Shown: positions 16,653-23,225 of the stretch, piece by piece | Layout of the letters: every line of letters begins with the position of its first letter | Numbering within the stretch: position 1 is the first letter of the stretch | Assembly: GCA_947627745.1 (NCBI GenBank) | Contig: CANQXH010000008.1 | Span: 1 to 45,799, forward strand | Length of the DNA: 45,799 nt | Direction: 5' to 3' | Origin: an uncultured Oscillospiraceae bacterium | Lineage (GTDB): Bacteria > Bacillota > Clostridia > Oscillospirales > Oscillospiraceae | Made by a program: the position numbers and the translations under genes | Notes under the pieces: model-generated | Told to the model about the DNA's origin: nothing | Databases searched by the model: none | The model's input: the letters and a program-made list of their open reading frames with translations, nothing else

Positions 16653-16676
16653 CTATTTAGAAAATAATCTAAATAG
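16653..16676. promoter_or_regulatory. Operator 2 for the ArsR-type regulator
   Basis: CTATTTAGA-N6-TCTAAATAG, a perfect palindrome with 9-bp arms, begins directly after the -10 box and covers the predicted start site. Bound repressor would block initiation. Its centre is 56 nt from that of operator 1. Confidence 0.8.
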
Positions 16677-16690
16677 AAGGAGGCGGTAGA

Positions 16691-16960
16691 TTGGGCTTTC
16701 AGGAGACGTTCAAGGCGCTGGCGGACCCGGCGCGGCGGCAGATCTTGGTGATGCTGCGGCAGGGGGCCATGCCGGCGGGGGAGATCGCCGCCCGGTTCGA
16801 CATGACCGGGGCCACCATCTCCTATCACCTGGCCCAGCTGAAAAAGGCGGGCCTGGTGACGGAGCGGCGGGAGAAAAATTTCATCTACTATGAACTCAAC
16901 GCGTCTGTCTTTGAGGAGGCCATGCTTTGGCTGGCCCAGTTTCGGGAGGATAAACCATGA
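16691..16960 (+). CDS. sdpR: ArsR/SmtB-family autorepressor (SdpR-like)
   Basis: This 89-residue protein is a winged-helix dimer of the ArsR fold. The opening FKALADPARRQILVMLRQG and the recognition segment AARFDMTGATISYHLAQLKKAGLV (about 37-60), then the wing ERREKNFIYYEL, are diagnostic. No metal-binding Cys motif (such as ELCVCDL) is present, which fits the SdpR group that represses an SdpI immunity gene rather than a metal sensor. TTG 16691 follows AGGAGGCGG. It is directly downstream of two matching palindromes around its promoter, so autoregulation is likely. Its stop overlaps the start of the SdpI gene (ATGA), so they are translationally coupled. Confidence 0.9.
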   Translation: MGFQETFKALADPARRQILVMLRQGAMPAGEIAARFDMTGATISYHLAQLKKAGLVTERREKNFIYYELNASVFEEAMLWLAQFREDKP

Positions 16961-17607
16961 AAAAGAAGCAAATTTTGACCACTGTTGCCCAATTCGCCCT
17001 CTGCCTGCTGCCCATCGCCTATGGCTTCATGCTCTGGCCCTGGCTGCCGGAGCGGATTCCCACCCATTTTAACGCCGCCGGGGTCGCCGACGGCTACCAG
17101 GTGAAGCTGGAGGCCATTTTGTGGATGCCCCTGTTCTTCTGCGCCATGGAGGCGGTGGTGGCCCTGGCCCTCCGGTTCGACCCCAAGGCGGAAAAGCACT
17201 CCGCCGCCCTCCGGGCCATTGGCTTGTGGACCATGCCGGTGCTGGGGAACCTGGTCCAGGTGTGTGTTTTCGCCCTGGCCATGGGGATGGAGGTCCCCAT
17301 CACCCAGCTGATCCTGACGGGGGTGGGCGTTTTGGACCTGGCCGTGGGCAACTATCTGCCCAAGTGCAAGCAGAATTACACCATGGGCATCCGGGTGCCC
17401 TGGACCCTGGACGATCCGGAGAACTGGAACAAGACCCACCGTTTCGCCGGCTACCTCTGGATGATCGGCGGGGCCGTGCAGATCCTGACCCCGTGGTTTG
17501 GCCTCTACTGGCTGCTGCTGCCGGTGCTGCTGGTCCTGACGCTGCTGCCCATCGGGTACTCCTTTTTCCTCTATATGCGGAAAAAACAAAATCCTCCGCA
17601 GAATTGA
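16957..17607 (+). CDS. sdpI: SdpI-family membrane immunity-type protein
   Basis: In Bacillus subtilis SdpI protects against the SdpC killing factor and signals to SdpR. This 216-residue protein has about six hydrophobic segments (roughly 9-27, 50-72, 88-110, 113-128, 160-180 and 185-208). After the first helix comes PERIPTHFNAAGVADGY, the DUF1648 signature of the family, and later GNYLPKCKQNYTMGIRVPWTL with NWNKTHRFAGYLW, the SdpI core motif. These are seen directly. No sdpA, sdpB or sdpC gene lies in the window, so here it may be a stand-alone immunity or stress gene. What it protects from is unknown. An unlinked toxin or a neighbour's toxin is possible. Confidence 0.92.
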   Translation: MKKKQILTTVAQFALCLLPIAYGFMLWPWLPERIPTHFNAAGVADGYQVKLEAILWMPLFFCAMEAVVALALRFDPKAEKHSAALRAIGLWTMPVLGNLVQVCVFALAMGMEVPITQLILTGVGVLDLAVGNYLPKCKQNYTMGIRVPWTLDDPENWNKTHRFAGYLWMIGGAVQILTPWFGLYWLLLPVLLVLTLLPIGYSFFLYMRKKQNPPQN

Positions 17608-17629
17608 CAAATTTCGTCTTATGAAAACC

Positions 17630-17658
17630 TTGCAAAAATTCCCTCCCTGTGCTATACT
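17630..17658 (+). promoter_or_regulatory. Sigma-A promoter of the nucleoside phosphorylase gene
   Basis: TTGCAA (17630-17635) and TATACT (17653-17658) are spaced by 17 nt, 31 nt before the ATG. Confidence 0.75.
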
Positions 17659-17689
17659 ATTTTAGTAATTTTCACGAGGAGGGGCCAAT

Positions 17690-18457
17690 ATGCAAGTGAC
17701 GGAAAAACAGTTTCACATTCAGTGCGTCCAGGGGGACGTGGGCCGGTACTGCATTTTGCCGGGGGACCCGGGCCGCTGCGAGGCCATCGCGGCCTATTTT
17801 GACGAACCCGTCCACATCGGCATGAACCGGGAGTTCAATATTTACACCGGAAAGCTGCTGGGGGAGAAGGTCACCGTTTGCTCCACCGGCGTGGGCGGCC
17901 CCTCGGCCTCCATCGCCATGGAGGAGCTGCACAACATCGGCGCGGACACCTTTATCCGGGTGGGCACCTGCGGCGGCATCGCCATGGACGTGCAGCCCGG
18001 GGACGTGGTGGTGGCCACAGGGGCCATCCGGTTCGAGCATACCTCCCTGGAATACGCGCCCCTGGAATTTCCGGCGGTGGCGGATTTTGACATCACCGCC
18101 GCCCTGAAGGAGGCGGGGGAGGCCCTGGGCTATCGCATTCACACCGGCGTGGTCCAGTGCAAGGACGCCTTCTACGGTCAGCACGCCCCGGAAAAGTCCC
18201 CGGTGTACTATGAGCTGCTGCAAAAGTGGGAGTCCTGGAAGCGGCTGGGCGTCAAGGCCAGCGAGATGGAGTCGGCGGCGCTGTTCGTGGTGGCGGCAGC
18301 CCTGGGGGTGCGCTGCGGAAGCTGCTTCCATGTGGTGTGGAACCAGGAGCGGGAGAAGGCCGGCCTGTTCCAGCCCATGACCGAGGACACCACCGGCGCC
18401 ATCCGGGTAGGCATCGAGGGCTTGAAGCGAATCATTGCGGCGGACAAGGCAAAATAA
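17690..18457 (+). CDS. udp: Uridine phosphorylase-type nucleoside phosphorylase
   Basis: The enzyme splits a nucleoside with phosphate into base and ribose 1-phosphate. The NP-I fold is shown by [19 protein letters not shown] (phosphate-binding GDPGR at about 25-29), [16 protein letters not shown] (about 64-79), GTCGGI (about 92-97) and the ribose-binding EMESAALFV (about 195-203). The 255 residues and the GDPGR/EMESAA combination are typical of uridine phosphorylases (udp), although purine nucleoside use cannot be ruled out from motifs alone. ATG 17690 follows GAGGAGGGG. It is a single-gene unit with its own promoter and terminator. It would act in pyrimidine salvage in the cytoplasm. Confidence 0.88.
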   Translation: MQVTEKQFHIQCVQGDVGRYCILPGDPGRCEAIAAYFDEPVHIGMNREFNIYTGKLLGEKVTVCSTGVGGPSASIAMEELHNIGADTFIRVGTCGGIAMDVQPGDVVVATGAIRFEHTSLEYAPLEFPAVADFDITAALKEAGEALGYRIHTGVVQCKDAFYGQHAPEKSPVYYELLQKWESWKRLGVKASEMESAALFVVAAALGVRCGSCFHVVWNQEREKAGLFQPMTEDTTGAIRVGIEGLKRIIAADKAK

Positions 18458-18460
18458 TGG

Positions 18461-18484
18461 AGCCGGGGCAATTTTGCCCCGGCT
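18461..18484 (+). terminator. Terminator of udp
   Basis: AGCCGGGGCAA (18461-18471) pairs with TTGCCCCGGCT (18474-18484). A weak T run follows later (GCGTTTTTC). Confidence 0.75.
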
Positions 18485-18489
18485 GTTAC

Positions 18490-18518
18490 TTGCGTTTTTC
18501 CCCGATATCTGATATAAT
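18490..18518 (+). promoter_or_regulatory. Sigma-A promoter of pepF
   Basis: TTGCGT (18490-18495) and a perfect TATAAT (18513-18518) are spaced by 17 nt. Confidence 0.7.
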
Positions 18519-18548
18519 GGCAGTAATTTCCTTAAAGGAGGCAGTTTT

Positions 18549-20351
18549 ATGAACAATCAAAACCGTCTCCGCCTGCGCAGCGAGATTCCCGTGGAGGATA
18601 CCTGGGCGACGGAAGACCTTTTCCCCACGGACGATGCGTGGCGCCAGGCGCTGGGCGAGGCCCGGCAGGCCGGGCTGGCACTGACCGCCTATGAGGGCAA
18701 GCTGGGCAGCTCCGGGGAGACTCTGTTCCGCTACCTGTCCGAAATGGAGCAGGTAAACAAGCTGTTCGGCCGCCTGGGGAACTACTGCTCCCGGAAGGCG
18801 GATGTGGACACCCGGGACCCGGTGTACCAGGCCATGAGCGGTGAATTTGGCAGCGTGATGGTGGAGGTGCGCACCGCCGGCAGCTTTGAGACCACGGAAA
18901 TTTTGGCCATTCCCGACGAGACCCTGGACGGGTTTTACCGGGACTGCCCGGAGCTGGGCCGCTACCGCCGGTTCCTGACCAAAACGCGCAGCCGCCGGGC
19001 CCACACCCTGTCCCCGGCGGAAGAAAAGCTCATGGCCGCCATGGGAGAGGTGGCGAGCCTGCCGGACGATGTGTTCGGCGTGCTGTCCAACGCGGATATG
19101 ACTTACCCCGACGCCAAGGACAGTCAGGGGAATCTTCACGCCGTAACCCAAGCCAGCTTCGTGCCCCTGGAGGAGAGCCCGGATCGGACCCTCCGCAAGA
19201 ATGTCTATGAGTCCCTGTACGGCCGGCTGGACGAATTTAAGAACACCTCCGCCGCCCTGCTCAACGGCCAGTTTAAAAAGCTCAAATTCTACGCCCAGGC
19301 CCGGAAGTACGGCTCCAGCCTGGAAGCCGCTCTGGACCGGACGGAAGTGCCGGTGAGCGTGTACCACAATCTCATCGAGGCGGTCCACCAGAATCTGGAC
19401 AAGATGCACCGCTATGTCCGCCTGCGGAAAAAGCTGCTGGGGCTGGACGAGCTGCATTTTTACGACATTTATACCCAGCTGGTCCCCGGGGTAGATCAGC
19501 ATATTCCCTTCGATCAGGCAAAAAAGACGGTCTATGAAGCTCTGGCCCCCCTGGGCGAGGATTACCGCCGGATCCTGAAAGAGGGCTTCGACAGCCGCTG
19601 GATCGATATCTACCCCAACGTGGGTAAGCGTAGCGGCGCCTATTCCGCAGGTGGGGACGTGCATCCGTATGTGCTGCTCAACTATAACGGCACCCTGGAC
19701 AACCAGTTCACCCTGGCCCATGAGATGGGCCACGCTCTCCACTCCTATCACTCCACCCGTGCCCAGCGCCCCATCGACGCGAACTACGTCATCTTTGTGG
19801 CGGAGGTGGCCTCCACCTGCAACGAGGCGCTGCTGATGGAGCACCTGCTGAGCAAGACCACGGATAAAAAGGAGCGGGCCTACCTGGTCAATCACTATCT
19901 GGACGATTTCCGGGGCACCATCTACCGCCAGACCATGTTCGCCGAGTTTGAGCGGCTGATGGGCGATCTGACCGGCCAGGGGAAGACCCTCACCGCCCAG
20001 CTGCTGGCCCAGGAATACGGGAAGCTGAACCAGCTCTACTACGGCCCGGATATCGTGGTGGACGACCAGATCTCCATGGAATGGGCCCGGATCCCTCATT
20101 TCTATTACAATTACTATGTCTTCCAGTACGCCACGGGCTACTCCGCCGCCATCGCTCTGTCCCGCCGGATCCTGCGGGAAGGGGAGGGGGCCGTGATGGA
20201 CTATCTGCGCTTCCTCTCCGGCGGCTGCACCAAGGATCCCATCAGCCTGCTGCGGGACGCCGGGGTGGATATGAACAGCCCCGAGCCGGTGAACCAGGCC
20301 CTCCAGCTCTTCGGCGAGCTGCTGGATGAGATGGAAGAGCTGACCAAATGA
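18549..20351 (+). CDS. pepF: Oligoendopeptidase F (M3 metallopeptidase)
   Basis: PepF is a cytoplasmic zinc peptidase that cuts peptides of about 7-17 residues. The 600 residues match the family. The zinc site HEMGHALHS is at 391-395, with the third ligand Glu in FVAEVASTCNEALLMEHL about 25 residues later. The N-terminal helical M3 propeptide-like domain has the typical start (VEDTWATEDLFPTDDAW) and the C-terminal catalytic lid includes the FYYNYYVFQYATGYSAAIALS motif, which is specific to PepF. ATG 18549 follows AAAGGAGG. The stop overlaps the next small gene by 4 nt. It probably takes part in peptide turnover; some relatives process signal peptides or peptide pheromones. Confidence 0.95.
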   Translation: MNNQNRLRLRSEIPVEDTWATEDLFPTDDAWRQALGEARQAGLALTAYEGKLGSSGETLFRYLSEMEQVNKLFGRLGNYCSRKADVDTRDPVYQAMSGEFGSVMVEVRTAGSFETTEILAIPDETLDGFYRDCPELGRYRRFLTKTRSRRAHTLSPAEEKLMAAMGEVASLPDDVFGVLSNADMTYPDAKDSQGNLHAVTQASFVPLEESPDRTLRKNVYESLYGRLDEFKNTSAALLNGQFKKLKFYAQARKYGSSLEAALDRTEVPVSVYHNLIEAVHQNLDKMHRYVRLRKKLLGLDELHFYDIYTQLVPGVDQHIPFDQAKKTVYEALAPLGEDYRRILKEGFDSRWIDIYPNVGKRSGAYSAGGDVHPYVLLNYNGTLDNQFTLAHEMGHALHSYHSTRAQRPIDANYVIFVAEVASTCNEALLMEHLLSKTTDKKERAYLVNHYLDDFRGTIYRQTMFAEFERLMGDLTGQGKTLTAQLLAQEYGKLNQLYYGPDIVVDDQISMEWARIPHFYYNYYVFQYATGYSAAIALSRRILREGEGAVMDYLRFLSGGCTKDPISLLRDAGVDMNSPEPVNQALQLFGELLDEMEELTK

Positions 20352-20617
20352 GCGAGCCGCTGTTTTTACCCACCCTACACACCTTCGCCATGGACAACAT
20401 CTTCACCGGCTCCCGGGGGGCCTTCCGGTTCCGGGCGGCGCCCGTCATTGTGAAGAAGACGCCCAAGGAGGTGGACATGGAGCGCAGCTCCATCACCGCC
20501 GCCTTCTGGCACGGGGAGAAGTGCTATGAGCTGAGCCAAATGGAAGGGGAGCGGAGCTTCCCCATGAGCGAAGCGGGGCTTGCGGAGTTGCGAAGCTGGC
20601 TGGAATCGAATATCTGA
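20348..20617 (+). CDS. Small protein of unknown function coupled to pepF
   Basis: The 89-residue frame starts at ATG 20348 in a 4-nt ATGA overlap with the pepF stop, a usual sign of translational coupling. I recognise no domain. It begins MSEPLFLPTLHTFAMDNIFTGS and then reads as alternating strands (GAFRFRAAPVIVK; SITAAFWHGEKCYELS) and a final amphipathic helix (EAGLAELRSWLESN), so a small beta-rich fold is likely. There is no signal peptide or membrane segment. Codon use resembles its neighbours (strong G/C at third positions) and a terminator follows 5 nt after the stop, supporting a real gene. Confidence 0.75.
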   Translation: MSEPLFLPTLHTFAMDNIFTGSRGAFRFRAAPVIVKKTPKEVDMERSSITAAFWHGEKCYELSQMEGERSFPMSEAGLAELRSWLESNI

Positions 20618-20622
20618 AAAAG

Positions 20623-20650
20623 GCCGCCCGGTGGAGTTCCCCCGGGCGGC
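20623..20650 (+). terminator. Terminator of the pepF unit
   Basis: GCCGCCCGG (20623-20631) pairs with CCGGGCGGC (20642-20650), loop of 10 nt, followed by TTGTATTT. Confidence 0.75.
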
Positions 20651-20740
20651 TTGTATTTCCCCGGAGGACGGCGCTAAAGGAGCCTGTCAACGGGTGTTCG
20701 CCATTGGAGTACATTTGATAAAAAGCTAGTTGATAAATAT

Positions 20741-20782
20741 ACACAAAAACAGTTGACAAACCTTCATTTTTTTGTGTAAAAT
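20741..20782 (+). promoter_or_regulatory. Promoter overlapped by an inverted repeat
   Basis: TTGACA (20753-20758) and TAAAAT (20777-20782) are spaced by 18 nt. The inverted repeat ACACAAAAA (20741-20749) / TTTTTGTGT (20769-20777) spans the -35 and the spacer, so a regulator site is possible. The rest of 20651-20740 shows only a repeated TTGATAAA. Confidence 0.65.
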
Positions 20783-20804
20783 ATGAAAACTAGGAGGTGT
20801 AGTC

Positions 20805-21716
20805 ATGGAGCGTACCCCATTGGAGCGGCTATTGGCTCTGACCGGTGCCCCGGACGCTCTGGAACGGACACTGGAATATCTCGAGGAATGTATCGGCCAG
20901 TTCCTGCGGCGGCAGGAGCGGGTGCTTTTATGCTTTAAAAACCGCGCTCCGGGCAGCACCGGCGCGCTTTTAGAGGAGGCCATCCGCCGCCTGGGCGGGC
21001 AGCCGGTATTCTGGGGGCCGGACTTCCGTTGGAAAAGCCTGCTGCGGCAGACCTTTTCCAGCCGGGCCACGGTGATCGCCGGGCCGCCTCCGGTGATCCT
21101 GGGCCTGACCAAGGTCGCCCGGGCCACCGCAACGCCGCTGTATGTGCGCAATGTGCTGCTGGCGGGTACCCCCTGCACCGGCTGGATGCTGGAGGGGATC
21201 CAGAAGGGCCTGGACAGCCGGCTCTGGGGCTGCTTTGACCCCGGCGGCAGCACGGTGGTGGCGGGCTTTTCCTGCCAGAACAGTCTGGGGATCCACGTTC
21301 GGGAGAGCGAATACGACGTGCGCATTGTGGACAGCACCGGCATCCCGGTCCCTCTAGGGACCAAAGGCGAGATCACCCTGACGCCCCGGGCGGACCCGTC
21401 TCTCAGCTGGCGCACCGGCTATTTGGGCCGATTTACCCAGGAGTCCTGCGGCTGCGGGATCAAGACGCCGAAGATCGTGGAGCTTTCCACCGCGCCGGGC
21501 ACGGACCGGGTGCTGACCATTCTGGAGGAGCTGCTGCTTTCCTGGACCAGCGTGCTGGACTACCGGGCCCGGCAGACGGAGTGCGGACTGGAGCTGGAGG
21601 TCATCACATTTCCGGGTCTCAAGGTGCCCAAATTCCCCTCCTGCGCCAAATGCACCGTCCGAAACTGGAATTCCGAGCAGGACGCGCCCTTTTCCTTCAC
21701 ACCGGGCTGGCGCTGA
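20805..21716 (+). CDS. Divergent, short PaaK-like adenylate-forming protein
   Basis: The 303-residue protein resembles the middle of phenylacetate-CoA ligases (ANL superfamily). Seen: ATVIAGPPPVILGLTKVAR (about 88-106), which fits the strand-helix after the acyl pocket; the segment GIHVRESEYDVRIVDSTGIPVPLGTKGEITLTP (about 165-197), close to the PaaK pattern of 'glHiwed..v.iid..tGepvp.G..Gel'; then SWRTGYLGRF and CGCGIKTPKI (about 223-232). Missing or changed: no Ser/Thr-Gly P-loop (SSGTTG type), no C-terminal AMP-ligase lid of normal length, and the usual YRTGD Asp is Tyr. The last part has CAKC (about 281-284). It may be a non-catalytic relative or have a different reaction. ATG 20805 follows AGGAGGTG. 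The AT-rich promoter and single-gene layout give no pathway hint; metAA lies next downstream. Confidence 0.6.
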   Translation: MERTPLERLLALTGAPDALERTLEYLEECIGQFLRRQERVLLCFKNRAPGSTGALLEEAIRRLGGQPVFWGPDFRWKSLLRQTFSSRATVIAGPPPVILGLTKVARATATPLYVRNVLLAGTPCTGWMLEGIQKGLDSRLWGCFDPGGSTVVAGFSCQNSLGIHVRESEYDVRIVDSTGIPVPLGTKGEITLTPRADPSLSWRTGYLGRFTQESCGCGIKTPKIVELSTAPGTDRVLTILEELLLSWTSVLDYRARQTECGLELEVITFPGLKVPKFPSCAKCTVRNWNSEQDAPFSFTPGWR

Positions 21717-21724
21717 AACAGCGA

Positions 21725-21753
21725 TTGACATTTTTCCCGCCGGCTGATATAAT
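21725..21753 (+). promoter_or_regulatory. Perfect consensus promoter of the metAA leader
   Basis: TTGACA (21725-21730) and TATAAT (21748-21753), both exact, are spaced by 17 nt. The predicted start is at about 21760, at the 5' foot of the leader hairpin. The promoter begins 9 nt after the previous stop codon. Confidence 0.85.
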
Positions 21754-21756
21754 CAG

Positions 21757-21828
21757 GGGGCGGACATCGGGAGAGCCCAAAAGGATAGCCGCTTGATACG
21801 GCTATCCTTTTTTCCCGGCGTCTGTCTC
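21757..21828 (+). promoter_or_regulatory. Structured metAA leader: nested hairpin / terminator-like element
   Basis: The upper stem is perfect: AAAAGGATAGCCG (21779-21791) with CGGCTATCCTTTT (21799-21811), followed by two more T, so by itself it is a good intrinsic terminator. Around it a lower stem of about 16 pairs joins 21757-21772 to 21813-21828 (core CGGACATCGGGA with TCCCGGCGTCTG, one mismatch and several G-T pairs). An alternative small 5' hairpin (GGGC 21758-21761 with GCCC 21775-21778) would compete with the lower stem. The ribosome site AAAGGAGG lies 10 nt beyond. Function (attenuator, RNA stabiliser or small-RNA terminator) is inference. Confidence 0.65.
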
Positions 21829-21850
21829 GAATCCGGAAAGGAGGGCTTCC

Positions 21851-22768
21851 ATGCCCATACAGATCCCCAACGATCTTCCCGCGGCGGAGACCCTCCAGCG
21901 GGAAAATATCTTTGTCATGACCCACACCCGGGCCGTGACCCAGGATATCCGTCCTCTGGAGATCGTGCTGCTGAACCTGATGCCCACCAAGATCGCCACG
22001 GAAACCCAGCTCTCCCGGCTGCTGGGCAACACGCCCCTCCAGGTCCATCTGGAGCTGATGCACACCACCTCCCACCAGTCCAAAAATGTGACGCCGGAGC
22101 ATCTTCTGACCTTCTACAAGACCTTTGACGAGCTGAAGGATCGGAAATTCGACGGCATGGTCATCACCGGCGCGCCGGTGGAGCAGATGCCCTTCGAGGA
22201 GGTGGACTACTGGCCGGAGCTGTGCCGGATCATGGAATGGAGCAAGACCAACGTCCACTCCACCTTTCACATCTGCTGGGGAGCCCAGGCGGGGCTGTAT
22301 TATCACTACGGCGTTCCCAAACGGGAGTTGCCGGAGAAGCTCTTCGGCGTCTATCCTCACCAGGCCGACTACAAGCGCTCCATCCTCCTGCGGGGCTTTG
22401 ACGATACCTTCTGGGTGCCCCATTCCCGGCACACCACCGTGGCCCGGGAGGACGTGCTTGCCGCCGGGCTGAAGCTGCTGGCCTCCTCCCCCCAGGCGGG
22501 AGTCTATGCCATGATGAGCAAGGAGGGCCGGCAGATCTTCATCACCGGCCACGCCGAATACGACCCAGAGACCCTGGCCCTGGAATACCGCCGGGACAAA
22601 AATTTGGGCCTGCCCATCCATGTGCCGGAAAACTACTTTCCCATGGACGACGACACCCAGCCGCCCCTGGTCCGGTGGCGGGGCCACGCCAACCTGCTGT
22701 TCTCCAATTGGCTCAACTACTTTGTCTATCAGACCACGCCCTATGACATCATGTCCATCGGAAGATGA
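21851..22768 (+). CDS. metAA: Homoserine O-acetyltransferase (MetA family)
   Basis: MetA proteins activate the hydroxyl of homoserine for methionine synthesis. The 305 residues fit the family. The nucleophile Cys142 is in [16 protein letters not shown], with the partner His234 and Glu236 in ITGHAEYD. Position 111, in the segment [17 protein letters not shown], is Glu; in this family Glu here goes with acetyl-CoA use and Gly with succinyl-CoA (known from Bacillus cereus versus Escherichia coli MetA). I therefore call it an acetyltransferase despite the usual 'succinyltransferase' label. ATG 21851 has AAAGGAGG 8 nt upstream. It is a single-gene unit behind an unusual structured leader. No other methionine gene is in the window. 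Confidence 0.95.
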   Translation: MPIQIPNDLPAAETLQRENIFVMTHTRAVTQDIRPLEIVLLNLMPTKIATETQLSRLLGNTPLQVHLELMHTTSHQSKNVTPEHLLTFYKTFDELKDRKFDGMVITGAPVEQMPFEEVDYWPELCRIMEWSKTNVHSTFHICWGAQAGLYYHYGVPKRELPEKLFGVYPHQADYKRSILLRGFDDTFWVPHSRHTTVAREDVLAAGLKLLASSPQAGVYAMMSKEGRQIFITGHAEYDPETLALEYRRDKNLGLPIHVPENYFPMDDDTQPPLVRWRGHANLLFSNWLNYFVYQTTPYDIMSIGR

Positions 22769-22770
22769 GC

Positions 22771-22795
22771 GCTCCGCCCCGGCCCGGGGCGGAGC
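22771..22795 (+). terminator. Terminator of metAA
   Basis: GCTCCGCCCCG (22771-22781) pairs with CGGGGCGGAGC (22785-22795), loop of 3 nt, then TTTTCGCGTTTCT. Confidence 0.85.
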
Positions 22796-22929
22796 TTTTC
22801 GCGTTTCTAATGAAACCCGCCTTTCCCGGCGTCTGGATTCGGGCGCATGGACCGGGACTTGCGGGAATACCTTAAAAGGGAGCGCTTTGGGACCGCGCCG
22901 CGCCTTTCGACAAATAATCGCTTTCCCTA

Positions 22930-22958
22930 TTGAAAACCCTGCGGCGCCGTACTATAAT
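22930..22958 (+). promoter_or_regulatory. Sigma-A promoter of the feo operon
   Basis: TTGAAA (22930-22935) and TATAAT (22953-22958) are spaced by 17 nt. I see no convincing Fur or DtxR/IdeR-type palindrome over it. Confidence 0.75.
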
Positions 22959-22991
22959 AGAGCGGAAAAAAGAAATTGGGAGGGAATACGC

Positions 22992-23225
22992 TTGACCATC
23001 GACGATCTCAAGGTAGGCCAGAGCGGCGTGATCGCCCAAGTGGGCGGGGAAGGGGACCTGCGCCTGCGTTTTTTGGACATGGGGCTGATTCCCGGTACCG
23101 CCGTGAAGCTGCAAAAGGTGGCGCCCATGGGGGATCCCATCCAGCTCCGTGTCCGGGGCTATGAACTGACCATCCGCCGGGAGGACGCCCGGAAAATCAC
23201 CCTTCGGGAGGGGAGCATCCAATGA
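22992..23225 (+). CDS. feoA: Ferrous iron transport protein A
   Basis: FeoA is a small SH3-like cytoplasmic protein that helps the FeoB iron(II) transporter. The 77 residues show the usual pattern: TIDDLKVGQSGVIAQV, then LRLRFLDMGLIPGTAVKLQKVAPMGDPIQLRVRGYELTIRREDA, where 'RLldMGl.pGt.v.....aP.gdP..v.vrGy...lR...a' is the family consensus. The start is TTG 22992, 7 nt after GGGAGGG; no in-frame ATG is close. The stop overlaps the feoB ATG by 4 nt. Confidence 0.93.
   Translation: MTIDDLKVGQSGVIAQVGGEGDLRLRFLDMGLIPGTAVKLQKVAPMGDPIQLRVRGYELTIRREDARKITLREGSIQ

Noticed and set aside
16691-16960. Metal-sensing ArsR/SmtB repressor
   Set aside because: The metal-binding Cys motif is missing and the linked gene is an SdpI-type protein, not a metal pump.
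18486-20099. 537-codon antisense frame opposite pepF
   Set aside because: No domain, no ribosome site, opposite a clear M3 peptidase.
21757-21850. SAM (S-box), SAM-II or T-box riboswitch before metAA
   Set aside because: The leader upstream of the terminator is only about 20 nt. None of the conserved cores of these classes (S-box junctions, T-box TGGNACCGCG sequence) is present.
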